NCBI GenBank assembly: GCA_014843695.1
Contig: CM026404.1
Location: forward strand, 5,393,840 to 5,457,839
DNA: 64,000 nt
From: Archivesica marissinica
Lineage: Eukaryota; Mollusca; Bivalvia; Venerida; Vesicomyidae
Reading direction: 5' to 3'
The notes beneath the pieces were generated by a model. That model was not told the DNA's origin. It did not search any database and saw only the letters and a program-made list of their open reading frames with translations. The translations under genes were made by a program, and so were the position numbers. Of the stretch, positions 24,301 to 38,744 are shown one piece after another. Positions within the stretch are counted from its first letter, which is position 1; every line of letters starts with the position of its first letter.

Positions 24301-27300
24301 TAGATGTCTGGGGTTGTGAATGTGTGTGACTGGTTGATAGATGTCTGGTGTTGTGTGTGACTGGTTGATATATGTCTGGGGGTTGTATGTGACTGGTTGA
24401 TAGACATCTGGGGTTGTGTGTGACTGGTTGATAGATGCCTGAGTGTTGTGTGTGACTGATTGATAGATGCCTGAGGGTTGTGTGTGACTGGTTGATATAT
24501 GCCTGGGGGTTGTGTGTGACTGGTTGATATATGTCTGGGGTTGTGTGTGACTGATTGATAGATGTCTGGGGTTGTGTGTGACTGGTTGATAGATGTCTAG
24601 GGTTGTGTGTGACTGGTTGATAGATGCCTGAGGGTTGTGTGTGACTGGTTGTTAGACGTCTGGGGTTGTGTGTGACTGGTTGATTGACGTCTGGGGTTGT
24701 GTGTGACTGATTGATAGATGCCTGAGTGTTGTGTGTGACTAGTTGATATATATCTGGGGGTTGTGTGTGACTGGTTGATAGATGTCTGGGGGTTGTGCGT
24801 GACTGGTTGATATATGTCTGGGGTTGTATGTGACTGATTGATAGATGTCTGGGGTTGTGTGTGACTGGTTGATAGATGTCTAGGGTTGTGTGTGACTGGT
24901 TGATAGATGCCTGAGGGTTGTGTGTGACTGGTTGATAGACATCTGGGGTTGTGTGTGACTGGTTGATTGACATCTGGGGTTGTGTGTGACTGATTGATAG
25001 ATGCCTGAGTGTTGTGTGTGACTAGTTGATATATATCTGGGGGTTGTGTGTGACTGGTTGATAGATGCCTGGGGGTTGTGTGTGACTGGTTGATAGATGT
25101 CTGGGGTTGTGTGTGACTGGTTGATAGATGTCTGGGGTTGTGTGTGACTGGTTGATAGATGTCTGGGGTTGTGTGTGACTGGTTGATAGACGTCTGGGGT
25201 TGTGTGTGACTGGTTGATATATGTCTGGGGTTGTGTGTGACTGGTTGATAGACGTCTGGGGTTGTGTGTGACTGGTTGATAGATGCCCAAGGGTTGAACA
25301 AAATGGGATGCATGCAGGAATTGCTCATTTTAAATGATGTATGTTCGATTGGTTGGTGATTTTATTTCAGCAATTCAGTTTACCACAAGCGGATGCATCA
25401 AGCCCGGAAGTACTAACAGACACCTTTGGTCGACATCACACATACCTACGTATATCCCTAAGTGAAAGATGCAATCTCCGGTGTAAGTATGTCTAGCCTA
25501 ACTGGCAACTTCTGTCCTCTACCACTCGGGTTCTTGGCTCACCCTGTTAGCTGCTCTGGTTCTTGTTTCACCCTGTTAGCTGCTCTTGTTCTTGTTTCAC
25601 CCTGTTAGCTGCTTGGTTCTTGTTTCACCCTGTTAGCTGATTGGTTCTTGTTTCACCCTGTTAGCTGCTTGGTTCTTGTTTCACCATGTTAGCTGCTCTG
25701 GTTCTTGTTTCACCCTGTTAGCTGCTTGGTTCTTGTCTCACCCTGTTAGCTGCTTTGTTCTTGTTTCACCCTGTTAGCCGCTTGGTTCTTGTTTCACCCT
25801 GTTAGCTGCTTTGTTCTTGTTTCACCCTGTTAGCTGCTTGGTTGTTGTCTCACCCTGTTAGCTGCTTTGTTCTTGTTTCACCCTGTTAGCTGCTCTGGTT
25901 CATCCCTGTTAGCTGCTTGATTCTTGGCTCACCCTGCTAGTTGCTCTGGTTCTTGTTTCACCCGGTTAGCTGCCTGTGTTCTTGTTTCACCCTGTTAGCT
26001 GCTCTGGTTCTTGTTTCACCCTGTTAGCTGCTTGGTTGTTGTCTCACCCTGTTAGCTGCTTGGTTGTTGTCTCACCCTGTTAGCTGCTTGGTTGTTGTTT
26101 CACCCTGTTTGCTGCTTGGTTGTTGTTTAACCCTGTTAGCTGCTTGGTTGTTGTCTCACCCTGTTAGCTGCTTGGTTCTTGTCTCACCCTGTTAGCTGCT
26201 CTGGTCCTTGTTTCACCCTGTTAGCTGCTTGGTTCTTGGCTCACCCTGTTAGCTGCTCTGGTTCTTGTTTCACCCTGTTAGCTGCTTGGTTCTTGTCTCA
26301 CCCTGCCAGCTGCTCTGGTTCTTGTTTCACCCTGTTGGCTTCTTGGTTCTTGTTTCACCCTGTTGGCTGCTCTGGTTCTTGTTTCACCCTGTTGGCTTCT
26401 TGGTTCTTGTCTCACCCTGCCAGCTGCTCTGGTTCTTGTTTCACCCTGTTGGCTTCTTGTTTCACCCTGTTAGCTGCTTGGTTCTTGTTTCACCCTGTTG
26501 GCTGCTTGGTTCTTGTTTCACCCTGTTAGCTGCTTGGTTCTTGTTTCACCCTGTTGGCTGCTTGGTTCTTGTTTCACCCTGTTAGCTGCTTGGTTCTTGT
26601 TTCACCCTGTTAGCTGCTTGGTTCTTGGTTCACCCTGTTGGCTGCTTGGTTCTTGTTTCACCCTGTTAGCTGCTTGGTTCTTGTTTCACCCTGTTAGCTG
26701 CTTGGTTCTTGTTTCACCCTGTTAGCTGCTCTGGTTCTTGTTTCACCCTGTTAGCTGCTGTGGTCCTTGTTTCACCCTGTTAGCTGCTCTGGTTCTTGTT
26801 TCACCCTGTCAGCTGCTTGGTTCTTGTTTCACCCTGTTGGCTGCTTGGTTCTTGTTTCACCCTGTTAGCTGCTTGGTTCTTGTTTCACCCTGTTGGCTGC
26901 TTGGTTCTTGTTTCACCCTGTTAGCTGCTTGGTTCTTGTTTCACCCTGTTAGCTGCTCTGGTTCTTGTTTCACCCTGTTAGCTGCTTGGTTGTTGTTTAA
27001 CCCTGTTAGCTGCTTGGTTGTTGTCTCACCCTGTTAGCTGCTTGGTTCTTGTCTCACCCTGTTAGCTGCTCTGGTCCTTGTTTCACCCTGTTAGCTGCTT
27101 GGTTCTTGGCTCACCCTGTTAGCTGCTCTGGTTCTTGTTTCACCCTGTTAGCTGCTTGGTTCTTGTCTCACCCTGCCAGCTGCTCTGGTTCTTGTTTCAC
27201 CCTGTTGGCTTCTTGGTTCTTGTTTCACCCTGTTGGCTGCTCTGGTTCTTGTTTCACCCTGTTGGCTTCTTGGTTCTTGTCTCACCCTGCCAGCTGCTCT

Positions 27301-30300
27301 GGTTCTTGTTTCACCCTGTTGGCTTCTTGTTTCACCCTGTTAGCTGCTTGGTTCTTGTTTCACCCTATTGACTGCTTGGTTCTTGGCTCACCCTGTTAGC
27401 TGCTCTGGTTCTTGGCTCACCCTGTTGGCTGCTTGGTTCTTGGCTCACCCTGTTGGCTGCTTGGTTCTTGTGTCACCCTGTTAGCTGTTTTTTATGAACA
27501 CAATATTGTCACTGCTAGGTTAAAAAATATACAGGGCTTGATATATATCAATTATTCATATTTGAATTTAAAATAATGTGCAAATATCTCATGCATTAAA
27601 CCATAAATCGCATGTTTGTAAATCAAACATACAGATATTTAAGTAATTAATATTGTAGTTATAGCTATAATATTATGTTATCAATGACATCTAACTAGGG
27701 ATTGCAACGAATAGCGATTTTGCTATTCGAATATTCGGTCGAGAAGGTATGCGAATATTCGATAGAATTCTATCCAAAACTCAAAATCACTCAAACTCTC
27801 ATAAAATGTGACAAATTAACCTAATTACATGACACAAAGTGTCAATTAACACCTGCCATTGATGCGACCACAACATGGTTTTTATTCATACATCCTGCGG
27901 CGATTTCTTATGTATTGGATGGTTTTATGATGGTTTCAAAAGAAAACAACGTATCTGATTTTATGACAGTTTAGTTCATTTTTGCAAATATAATATTTTT
28001 TTCCGAATATTCGAATACCGGTAGTCGAATATTCGGACGTTCCCTACATCTAACATTATTATTAAATATTACTGATTACAAATATGTACTGTATATGAAA
28101 TAGCTCAATGCAAATTTGTAAATTATACATACAAATATAGAAGGTGAAATGGGGCACCCTAGGGACCCTGACTTAGCCCCCTGGTAGCCCCACTTCTCCC
28201 TAAAAAAAAGTAATAATTTTTTTTATTTTTACAATTTTCATACCACATTTTTGTCCGGTAAGCTACACTACATAAAGTTCTCCTTATATTCAAATGTTGT
28301 ATTTAATTGTCATAATCAATATTTTAACTCTATTTTTTTAGTACCATTAATTGCGCACTTTCTTACTTCTCCCAAACTTTCTGACCTAGAATGAGCCCTG
28401 TGAAATATACTCTGTAACTATATTGATATAAAAGTAAACGAAGCCGTTGAGCTTCATCATTTGTTTTTTTTAAAGCAATTGCAATGAGAGACATCGGTCA
28501 GTTACTGCCCCTGAATACTCCCTAAAAGTAGATAGGTCCTATTAAGTGTTTTCCTCTGTTTTTATCGTTGTTTCCTTTGCACAACATGCTAGCAATTTTA
28601 TTCCACTATCGCTTTATATGATTATTAAATTGCTATATCTCGATAGATCTCCTACAGCGTTGCAATGGGTACTTATTTGTAAAACAATACAGTTAATTAA
28701 CACGATTTTGATAAATCACAATTATCACAAAAATCACAATTATCATACCGCAACATCTGGTTAGGGCACAACAGTAAAAACAAAGGATTCTAACTAAAAG
28801 GACCTATTCACATTTTGGAATAAATCAGACTTTATCCGCCAAGGGAGGTAATAGAAAATTAGAGATGTCTCTCATTGGTGCTAGAATAAAAATGTGTGCT
28901 GGCCTAGTTGCCTGCTATCTGTCTTAAACAGGCGATATCATCATATCATCTGTGAACAGTGAATGGAGTTATGTGTGTTTTACGTTTATTTATCGTCGCT
29001 ACCATGTTGCCCATATGAGCGACGCCTCCTGAAGAGATTAGTCATTTTAGATTTTGGAGGATAGTGCAATGATACAGACAGAGACCCATTCGAGAGTCTC
29101 CTCTGGTTCTTTTACGTGCACGGTGTAAAGCACCAACACGAGAGCTCGGTTTAACGTCCCATCTGAAAGACTGTTAATTTTATTAGGGTAAGACTGGGGC
29201 TCGACTGCGATCCCTGGATTACCAGTCCAGCGTGTTACCACTGCACTACAGATCTGTCTGTAAATGAAGTTACATCTGTCAGTTTTAATACCGTCAATGA
29301 TGATAATATCCACACATTTAACACAATGTTTAATATATGGCAGTAAGCATATTCTGTTTGTGACAGTAATGCACACTATTCAGCATTGGGTCAGTTTCTG
29401 GGAAAATGTGACAAAGAATATCTCATGTTCATTATTTTTCTCATGATAGAAGTGTGGAATTTGTTTACCAAGTTTGGTAAATGGTATATATTCTTGCAAT
29501 AACCTATAAATTTGTTGAAATGGGCTTACATGTACAGTATGCTAGTAAAGAATCTGTTTATGATCGTGTGTGTGTTTTACGTTTATTTATGAGCGACGCC
29601 TCCTGAAGAGATCTACTAATCTAGTCATTTTAGATTTTTGGAGGATAGTGCAATGATACAGACAGAGAGACCCATTCCAGAGTCTCCTCTGGTTCTTTTA
29701 TGTGCATGGTGTCCAACACCGACACGAGACCTCGGTTTAAAGTCCCATCTAAAAGACTGTTAATTTTTGTCAGACGGGGGATCGAACCTGCGATCCCTGG
29801 ATTACCAGTCCAGCGTGTTACCACTGGACTACAGATCCAACATTTATTGATTAATAAGGCTTCCGTGATCCTGTGTTTATGATCGAAGGCAATGCTTGTT
29901 TATTTTATATTAAAATTGCAATGCTTTATTTTATATTAAAATTACAATGTGTATGGCTTGTATTTTAAAAGAATGTGTGAAATTAGGTATTGCCCTAATT
30001 TCACACATTCTTTTAAAATACAAGCCATAATGGAAGTCGTGATAGCACAGCGGATGTGCGTTCGCTTCAGGTGCGTACGGTCCGGAGTTCGAGCCCCGCT
30101 GGAGCCATTGCGATTGTGCCCTTAGGCAAGGCATTTAAATTCCATGTTGCCTCTTCTCTCTCCCTCGTGGATATGTATTCCATCAGGAATGAGATCTCGA
30201 GAGTGATTAATATAAGTTGTAAGAACTTGTTTCGCAATCGAGCTAAAATTAATTTGTATAAACCTAACTAGGTATTGCCTTAAATTATATTGTTGGTCAT

Positions 30301-33300
30301 ATAGAATTGTCTGGTGCAGTAACTGAAGCTTGATTTCATATTCTCTGACATGCCTTAAATTTAGTTGTGCAATATAATTAATGATAATATATCGGTGTCA
30401 CTTGAAATGCATCACTTGAATAAGTATACTGCAATTTAGATGTTGCACCCAGATATAAACACACATTTAGATTGATGTTTTTTGTTTGTCTTCTATTTCA
30501 AACTGAGAGTTCAGATTACATTAATTTTACTATGCATCATGACTCAACTATTTCTGTCTAACTAAATGTTTTAATTAGCAGATACATGACATAGGGAATT
30601 TGCTTAAGAAATAATACTTGTATTTCATAATCATGGAGCAGATCATGACATAGGGAATTGCTTAAGAAATGATACTTGTCTTTCATAATCATGGAGCAGA
30701 ATTTGCTTAACCCTTTCTCTCATAGAGGCACCGCACCCTCTTTACACCATTACCAATACGAATACATTGACAATGTAGTAGCCAAACCAATGTTCATAAT
30801 AAAGGCCAGAATCTCCTGTAGTCCCAGTAATATCTATGGAGGTGGGATAGATATGGCGACTACTTATCCACTGCATGATAGCTAAATGGTTGTCGTTTGT
30901 ATGGAGATATAATAGTATATTATAAACCTAAATCTCTATGAAGGAAATGGGTTAAGAAATAATATTTGTCTTTCAGTTATTTTTGGTCGACATCGACTCG
31001 ACAATAAATAACGCAAATACAAATATTATTTCGATTCTGACATTACCAAAATATCTAAAAAGCGCAAAATAGTTGGTGTCTTTTAGAATGCGTAAATGAT
31101 GTCAAAAAACTGCTAACAAATGCGCTAAGCAATATTTTATTGCAGATTTAACCACACACATCATATATATGATCTTACATGTCATTTCATGTTTTATGGA
31201 TTTTTATGAGTTGTGGAATTTAGCTATTAAGTGAGCGTTTCTGTATCCACCATGCATTTAGTGTAGGTTTCTGTATCCACCATGCATTTAGTGTAGGTTT
31301 CTATATCTACCATGCATTTAGTGCATGTTTCTGTATCTACCATGCATTTAGTGTATGTTTCTGTAGCTACCATGCATTTAGTGTAGGTTTCTGTATCCAC
31401 CATGCATTTAGTGTAGGTTTCTGTATCTACTATGCATTTAGTGTATGTTTCTGTATCCACCATGCATTTATTGTATGTTTCTGTATCCACTATGCATTTA
31501 GTGTAGGTTTCTGTATCTACTATGCATTTAGTGTAGGTTTCTGTATCCACTATGCATTTAGTGTAGGTTTCTGTATCTACCATGCATTTAGTGTAGGGTT
31601 CTGTATCCACTATGCATTTAGTGTAGGTTTCTGTATCTACCATGCATTTAGTGTAGGTTTCTGTATCTACCATGCATTTAGTGTAGGTTTCTGTATCTAC
31701 CATGCATTTAGTGTAGGGTTCTGTATCCACTATGCATTTAGTGTATGTTTCTGTATCTACCATGCATTTAGTGTGTTTCTGTATCTACTATGCATTTAGT
31801 GTATGTTTCTGTATCTACCATGCATTTAGTGTAGGTTTCTGTATCTACCATGCATTTAGTGTAGGGTTCTGTATCTACCATGCATTTAGTGTAGGTTTCT
31901 GTATCCACTATGCATTTAGTGTAGGTTTCTGTATCTACCATGCATTTAATGTATGTTTCTGTATCCACCATGCATTTAGTGTATGTTTCTGTATCCACCA
32001 TGTATTTAGTGTATGTTTCTGTATCTACCATGCATTTAATGTAGGTTTCTTTAACCACCTTGCATTTAGTGTAGGTTTCTGTATCTACTATGCATTTAGT
32101 GTATGTTTCTGTATCCACCATGCATTTAGTGTAGGTTTCTGTATCCACCATGCATTTAGTGTAGGTTTCTGTATCCACCATGCATTTAGTGTATGTTTCT
32201 GTATCTACTATGCATTTAGTGTATGTTTCTGTATCCACCATGCATTTAGTGTATGTTTCTGTATCCACCATGCATTTAGTGTAGGTTTCTGTATCCACCA
32301 TGCATTTAGTGTAGGTTTCTGTATCCACCATGCATTTAGTGTAGGTTTCTGTATCCACCATGCATTTAGTGTAGGTTTCTGTATCCACCATGCATTTAGT
32401 GTATGTTTCTGTATCTACTATGCATTTAGTGTATGTTTCTGTATCCACCATGCATTTAGTGTATGTTTCTGTATCCACCATGCATTTAGTGTAGGTTTCT
32501 GTATCCACCATGCATTTAATGTATGTTTCTGTATCCACCATGCATTTAATGTAGGTTTCTGTATCCACCATGCATTTAGTGTAGGTTTCTGTATCCACCA
32601 TGTATTTAGTGTATGTTTCTGTATCCACCATGTATTTAGTGTATGTTTCTGTATCCACCATGCATTTAGTGTAGGTTTCTGTATCCACCATGCATTTAGT
32701 GTATGTTTCTGTATCCACCATGCATTTAGTGTAGGTTTCTGTATCCACCATGCATTTAGTGTAGGTTTCTGTATCTACTATGCATTTAGTGTAGGTTTCT
32801 GTATCTACTATGCATTTAGTGTAGGTTTCTGTATCCACCATGTATTTAGTGTATGTTTCTGTATCCACCATGTATTTAGTGTATGTTTCTGTATCCACCA
32901 TGCATTTAGTGTAGGTTTCTGTATCTACCATGCATTTAGCGTAGGTTTCTGTATCTACCATGTATTTAGTGTAGGTTTCTGTATCCACCATGCATTTAGT
33001 GTAGGTTTCTGTATCCACCATGCATTTAGTGTATGTTTCTGTATCCACCATGCATTTAGTGTAGGTTTCTATATCTACCATGCATTTAGTGTAGGTTTCT
33101 GTATCTACTATGCATTTAGTGTATGTTTCTGTATCCACCATGCATTTAGTGTAGGTTTCTATATCTACCATGCATTTAGTGTATGTTTCTGTAACTACCA
33201 TGCATTTAGTGTAGGTTTCTGTATCCACCATGCATTTAGTGTATGTTTCTGTATCCACCATGTATTTAGTGTATGTTTCTGTATCTACCATGCATTTAGT

Positions 33301-36300
33301 GTATGTTTCTGTATCCACCATGCATTTAGTGTAGGTTTCTGTATCCACCATGCATTTAGTGTATGTTTCTGTATCTACTATGCATTTAGTGTATGTTTCT
33401 GTATCCACCATGCATTTAGTGTATGTTTCTGTATCCACCATGCATTTAGTGTAGGTTTCTGTATCCACCATGCATTTAGTGTAGGTTTCTGTATCCACCA
33501 TGCATTTAGTGTAGGTTTCTGTATCCACCATGCATTTAGTGTATGTTTCTGTATCTACTATGCATTTAGTGTATGTTTCTGTATCCACCATGCATTTAGT
33601 GTATGTTTCTGTATCCACCATGCATTTAGTGTAGGTTTCTGTATCCACCATGCATTTAATGTATGTTTCTGTATCCACCATGCATTTAGTGTAGGTTTCT
33701 GTATCCACCATGCATTTAGTGTAGGTTTCTGTATCCACCATGTATTTAGTGTATGTTTCTGTATCCACCATGTATTTAGTGTATGTTTCTGTATCCACCA
33801 TGCATTTAGTGTAGGTTTCTGTATCTACCATGCATTTAGCGTAGGTTTCTGTATCTACCATGTATTTAGTGTAGGTTTCTGTATCCACCATGCATTTAGT
33901 GTAGGTTTCTGTATCCACCATGCATTTAGTGTATGTTTCTGTATCTACTATGTATTTAGTGTATGTTTCTGTATCCACCATGCATTTAGTGTATGTTTCT
34001 GTATCTACCATGCATTTAGTGTAGGTTTCTGTATCCACCATGCATTTAGTGTAGGTTTCTGTATCTACCATGTATTTAGTGTATGTTTCTGTATCCACCA
34101 TGCATTTAGTGTATGTTTCTGTATCTACCATGCATTTAGTGTAGGTTTCTGTATCCACCATGCATTTAGTGTAGGTTTCTGTATCCACCATGCATTTAGT
34201 GTAGGTTTCTGTATCCACCATGTATTTAGTGTATGTTTCTGTATCCACCATGCATTTAGTGTAGGTTTCTGTATCCACCATGTATTTAGTGTATGTTTCT
34301 GTATCCACCATGTATTTAGTGTATGTTTCTGTATCTACTATGCATTTAGTGTAGGTTTCTGTATCCACCATGCATTTAGTGTAGGTTTCTGTATCTACCA
34401 TGCATTTAGTGTAGGTTTCTGTATCTACCATGCATTTAGTGTAGGTTTCTGTATCCACCATGCATTTAGTGTATGTTTCTGTATCTACCATGCATTTAGT
34501 GTAGGTTTCTGTATCCACCATGCATTTAGTGTAGGTTTCTGTATCCACCATGCATTTAGTGTATGTTTCTGTATCCACCATGCATTTAGTGTAGGTTTCT
34601 ATATCTACCATGCATTTAGTGTAGGTTTCTGTATCTACTATGCATTTAGTGTATGTTTCTGTATCCACCATGCATTTAGTGTAGGTTTCTATATCTACCA
34701 TGCATTTAGTGTATGTTTCTGTAACTACCATGCATTTAGTGTATGTTTCTGTATCTACCATGCATTTAGTGTAGGTTTCTGTATCCACCATGCATTTAGT
34801 GTAGGTTTCTGTATCCACCATGCATTTAGTGTATGTTTCTGTATCTACTATGCATTTAGTGTATGTTTCTGTATCCACCATGCATTTAGTGTATGTTTCT
34901 GTATCCACCATGCATTTAGTGTAGGTTTCTGTATCCACCATGCATTTAGTGTATGTTTCTGTATCCACCATGCATTTAGTGTAGGTTTCTGTATCCACCA
35001 TGCATTTAGTGTAGGTTTCTGTATCCACCATGCATTTAGTGTAGGTTTCTGTATCTACTATGCATTTAGTGTATGTTTCTGTATCTACCATGCATTTAGC
35101 GTAGGTTTCTGTATCCACCATGTATTTAGTGTATGTTTCTGTATCCACCATGCATTTAGCGTAGGTTTCTGTATCTACCATGTATTTAGTGTAGGTTTCT
35201 GTATCCACCATGCATTTAGTGTATGTTTCTGTATCTACTATGCATTTAGTGTAGGTTTCTGTATCCACAATGCATTTAGTGTAGGTTTCTGTATCCACCA
35301 TGCATTTAGTGTAGGTTTCTGTATCCACCATGCATTTAGTGTAAGTTTCTGTATCCACCATGCATTTAGTGTAGGTTTCTGTATCCACCATGCATTTATT
35401 GTAGGTTTCTGTATCCACCATGCATTTAGTGTAGGTTTCTGTATCCACCATGCATTTAGTGTAGGTTTCTATATCTACCATGCATTTAGTGTAGGTTTCT
35501 GTATCCACCATGCATTTAGTGTAGGTTTCTGTATCCACCATGTTGAGGGAAGAGGGTTTAGAACATTCTGGGTTCACCATGACTAGGTATGTTGTACTCT
35601 ATTTTAGGCCAGTATTGTATGCCAGAAGAAGGCATAGATCTCACACCCAAGGAGAAACTACTGAGCACTACAGAGATACTGCGTTTGTCCGAGATGTTCG
35701 TACGTGAGGGCATTACCAAGATACGCCTTACTGGGGGTGAACCACTAGTCAGGAAAGATCTAGTCGATATTATAGGTTACTCACATACTTCTTGATATTA
35801 GGGTTGATATTAGGGGTTTCAGGGTTTTACACTACCAGATAGGACACGACATGTAACGGTACATTATCTCTAGTCGTTGACTTCAAATCACTTGCCCCTC
35901 ACTACGGTAGGTTCGCATCCCACTTGGGGACCTATCCAGCTGGCTTGCAGAAGGTACAATTCAGTTGTTCTACCAGGGTGTCCGTCCGTGCCTGAGATAC
36001 TGCTCGAAAGGGCACTCTGGATCTTCCTCCACCAATAATAGCCGGAGAATCACCGCGTGACCTAAGCTGTTGGTGCGACTGTAAACCTCAAAAACAAACA
36101 TTATCTCTGCATATTTGATGTTACTTAAGAAATACAAACATCACGTGACTTTCATTCATAAAACATTACACGCATTGTATAAATGGAATAGCCAAAACAC
36201 GGTGCGCGCGCAGCATAGTTCAAGGTAGGTATATCGCAGAATAACCCGAGGTAGATTTTACTCTACAAGTATGTATATTATTAGCTGGGTCGTGTTAGAA

Positions 36301-38705
36301 TAATTACTAGCCCACAAGTATAGCTAATTTTGAATGTAGAATGAGTTATTGATGAATTTTATTTTGGATATTTTCGCGAATTATTTAATTTTGTTGTTGG
36401 CAGATTACATGGCAAGTATATGAAATAAATAATAAAACAACTGTAAAATGTAAGTAATGATGTTCACATGAAGCCATGATGAAGGTAAGAACTGTTCTGG
36501 CAATTCTGAGATACACATGAACACACAGATTTTCCATTTTTCTGTGGTTTATAATCTCATAAAATTCAAACCTTAATAACCACTGTGTAAAATTTCCGTG
36601 CAGGTGGAATGAATGAGCTACGCCCCCTCGGGTTGCATACCATAGCAATGACGACTAATGGGGTAACGCTGGCTAGGAAGCTTCCGTTGCTGAAAGAATC
36701 GGGCTTAAACTTGCTCAATATTAGCCTCGATACATTGGTTCCCGCTAAGTATGAGTTTATAACGCGGCGGAAAGGTTGGGACAGAGCGATGGCGGGTATC
36801 GATAAGGCTATGGAGCTGGGATATGACCCGGTGAAGGTAAGAATGCTATTCAATAGTGAATACCTACAACTTAATATACAGGAAAGCAACAGCAAAATCT
36901 GGAATTATTACGAAAATAACTACGCATTCTGAGTTATATTCCTGTTCGAACTGTCACAATTTACCAAGCAGTTTATATCATACAATGGCATGTATACATT
37001 TACCAAGCAGTTTGTATCATACAATTGCATGTATACATTTACCAAGCAGTTTGTATCATACAATTGCATGTATACATTTACCAAGCAGTTTATATCATAC
37101 AATGGCATGTATACATTTACCAAGCAGTTTGTATCATACAATTGCATGTATACATTTACCAAGCAGTTTGTATCATACAATTGCATGTATACATTTACCA
37201 AGCAGTTTATATCATACAATGGCATGTATACATTTACCAAGCAGTTTGTATCATACAATTGCATGTATACATTTACCAAGCAGTTTGTATCATACAATTG
37301 CATGTATACATTTACCAAGCAGTTTATATCATACAATGGCATGTATACATTTACCAAGCAGTTTGTATCATACAATTGCATGTATACATTTACCAAGCAG
37401 TTTGTATCATACAATTGCATGTATACATTTACCAAGCAGTTTATATCATACAATGGCATGTATCAACCAACAACAACACAACATTTACCAAGCAGTTTGT
37501 ATCATACAATTGCATGTATACATTTACCAAGCAGTTTGTATCATACAATTGCATGTATACATTTACCAAGCAGTTTGTATCATACAATTGCATGTATACA
37601 TTTACCAAGCAGTTTGTATCATACAATTGCATGTATACATTTACCAAGCAGTTTGTATCATACAATTGCATGTATACATTTACCAAGCAGTTTGTATCAT
37701 ACAATGGCATGTATACATTTACCAAACAGTTTGTATCATACAATGGCATGTATACATTTACCAAGCAGGGATCATTCTAGAGGGCGATGTGGGCGAAATT
37801 GTCGCCCTAGGGACCCTGACTTCGCCCTCTGAGGGCCCCACTATATATATATTTTTTGGTTTTTACGATTTTCAAACAAAATTTTGTCTAGTAAGATACA
37901 CTGGCCCATTATAAAGCACTCATTCTATTCAAATGTTGTATTTAATGGTTGTACTGTGCATTTTAACCCTATTTTGCAGAAGTATATTAAAGAACACCAT
38001 TTAAGGAAGCGATCACGCACTTTCTCACTTCTCCCAATAATTCTGACCTAGAATGAACCCTGCGTATGTCACATTTAGCCTGTTTTATTTTATTCTATTT
38101 TTTTAAAACTTTATTTATTTTACAACGATTGCGTAGCAAGTTTTAACAACTTACCGGTATATTAATCACTCTCGTTGGCGCGGATGAAAGCGTATATGTG
38201 GTCATTCGTGTGGGAGGAAACCTGAGTACCCAGAGAAAACCCACCTGTCCGAACTGGCGACCACCGTGCCACACAGACGGACAGAATTTGGTGGACAGAT
38301 GGATCGAGATTGGGGCTAAGGCTAAAACTATCTCCAGTGATGCACTAGTATAATTTAATCAAGACTTGATACTTGTTTTATCTACTAGGTTAACTGTGTT
38401 GTGATGAGAGGGGTAAATGAAGAGGAAATATGTGACTTTGTTGCACTGACAGAACATAGGGTAAGATTGTACACCTGTCCTGCTGTGTGTCTATGGGTCC
38501 TAATGACACTCTCAGCCTCCACCCCACACTACGCCCTACATCAGTACATTTATGCAATGTCATGTGTGTCTATGGGTCCTAATGACACTCTCAGCCTCCA
38601 CCCCACACTACGCCCTACCTCAGTACATTTATGCAATGTCATGTGTGTCTATGGGTTCTAGCGACATGCTGACCCCCCCTCACTCCGCCCTCCCTCAGTA
38701 CATTT

Positions 38706-38744
<39 letters not shown>

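Noticed and set aside
22216..24973. Long minus-strand Thr/Ser/His-rich frames
   Set aside because: Product of the 31-bp array; three overlapping frames encode the same rotating peptide, so this is a repeat artefact.
31732..35586. Open frames of about 1280 codons on both strands
   Set aside because: They are translations of a 30-bp tandem array; the unit length is divisible by three and has no stop. Both strands are equally open, which is not a coding signature.
36955..37769. CRISPR-like regular direct repeats (also other arrays)
   Set aside because: Units are contiguous without unique spacers and the DNA is clearly eukaryotic; these are minisatellites.
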